Part shown: in pieces, positions 11,171 through 11,671 of the stretch
Numbering within the stretch: the first letter of the stretch is position 1
Layout of the letters: the number at the start of each line of letters is the position of its first letter
NCBI GenBank assembly: GCA_030640885.1
Contig: DAOWIN010000052.1
Location: 1-11,671, forward strand
Reading direction: 5' to 3'
Origin: Candidatus Omnitrophota bacterium
GTDB lineage: Bacteria > Omnitrophota > 4484-213
DNA: 11,671 nt
Notes under the pieces: generated by a model
The model's input: the letters and a program-made list of their open reading frames with translations, nothing else
What the model was told of the DNA's origin: nothing
Databases searched by the model: none
Program-made: the position numbers and the translations under genes

Positions 11171-11671
11171 GATATGACGCTCAGGCGAACCTTGAGTTTT
11201 AGCGGTTAACGCCTCACTTTCATTAGTGGGGCGTTTTCCATTTATGGGGATGTTATTGGCCTGGGTAACTGGCAGGTTAGCAGATAGGCTGTCCTGGGTG
11301 GGATCACTGATATACATCTTGATCTCGATACGGTCTTCATAAACCAGGATCTCTTTGATAAGGACCTTTATTAGAGCCTTCTGGGCTTCAGGCGGGACTT
11401 GGTCAAGGCACTGCAGGGCAAACTTGAGGTTTGTGTGCAGAAACTCGCCTGAGTGGGCAGACATTTGAGCCACGTTCTTTTTGGCCTGTAGTTTATCTAG
11501 TTCGTCTTCCAGTCTTATAATCTCTTTGTCCAACTTCGCCATTTTTGTCTTGTATGTCTTGCCTTGCGCAATTGAATTATTCATCCCGAGTTCAAGCAAT
11601 TTATTCGCTTCCTTCTGGACTGTCGTCAGTTGATCTTCGGCTGTTTGAATCAATACTTCTAACTTTTCCAA
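11129..11671 (-). CDS. Large serine recombinase, C-terminal part (cut by the window edge)
   Basis: The 5' part lies beyond 11671, so only the last 180 codons are visible and no catalytic serine domain can be checked. What is seen is a Lys/Glu/Leu-rich coiled coil (about residues 40-68) and then VPPEAQKALIKVLIKEILVYEDRIEIKMYI. That arrangement is typical of the end of large serine recombinases (resolvase/invertase-related integrases). From about residue 135 on, the frame crosses the tRNA terminator hairpin. Its last residues, WLPGQDSNLRHGG, are antisense tRNA-Asn sequence, with the TAA at 11129-11131 in the anticodon loop. The true functional end may be earlier, but no earlier stop exists. It suggests an integrated element using the tRNA end. 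Confidence 0.8.
   Translation of the reverse strand: MEKLEVLIQTAEDQLTTVQKEANKLLELGMNNSIAQGKTYKTKMAKLDKEIIRLEDELDKLQAKKNVAQMSAHSGEFLHTNLKFALQCLDQVPPEAQKALIKVLIKEILVYEDRIEIKMYISDPTQDSLSANLPVTQANNIPINGKRPTNESEALTAKTQGSPERHIWLPGQDSNLRHGG
11208..11237 (+). terminator. Terminator downstream of tRNA-Asn
   Basis: AACGCCTCAC (11208-11217) pairs with GTGGGGCGTT (11226-11235), including one G-U pair, around an 8-nt loop and followed by TT. A smaller stem, CTCAGG/CCTTGAG followed by TTTT (11180-11200), precedes it. Both lie inside the antisense recombinase frame. Confidence 0.65.

Overview
The window is AT-rich bacterial chromosome, probably from an uncultured anaerobic diderm. A YidC with a large periplasmic domain argues for an outer membrane, and a ferredoxin-dependent 2-oxoacid oxidoreductase argues for anaerobic metabolism. 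The gene mix and the many short intergenic repeats remind me of Candidatus Omnitrophota (Omnitrophica) and similar groundwater lineages. That placement is a guess from style, not a phylogenetic result.

Left part (1-4634, minus strand, read right to left): a ribosome and membrane-insertion operon in the order rpmH, rnpA, [GLUG-repeat secreted protein], yidD, yidC, trxA. The canonical bacterial order rpmH-rnpA-yidD-yidC is kept, but a secreted GLUG-repeat gene sits between rnpA and yidD and is broken by a frameshift. A near-consensus sigma70-type promoter (4748-4776) drives the block leftward.

Centre (4851-8060, plus strand): a divergent promoter leads into a membrane-anchored coiled-coil protein whose stop overlaps the start of aroA (EPSP synthase, shikimate pathway). 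AroA carries two in-frame insertions made of the same short-repeat and mini-hairpin DNA that fills the intergenic spacers. Two small membrane-anchored proteins of unknown function follow, each preceded by a leader of the same architecture.

Right part (8115-10892, plus strand): porG, porA and porB, the gamma, alpha and beta subunits of a pyruvate (or related 2-oxoacid):ferredoxin oxidoreductase, ending at a strong hairpin terminator. The usual delta (ferredoxin-like) subunit gene is absent. Its common position between gamma and alpha holds a 151-bp spacer with three consecutive hairpins.

Far right (10908-11671): a cluster of three mini-hairpins, a tRNA-Asn(GTT), and the 3' end of a large serine recombinase gene that reads toward the tRNA. 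The recombinase frame runs antisense through the tRNA and stops in its anticodon loop. This looks like the edge of an integrated element that continues beyond the window.

The most unusual theme is the repeat content. Several different heptanucleotide tandem arrays and tight 2-5-nt-loop hairpins recur in spacers, in leaders and inside a conserved enzyme gene. I see no CRISPR array and no recognisable new defence system.
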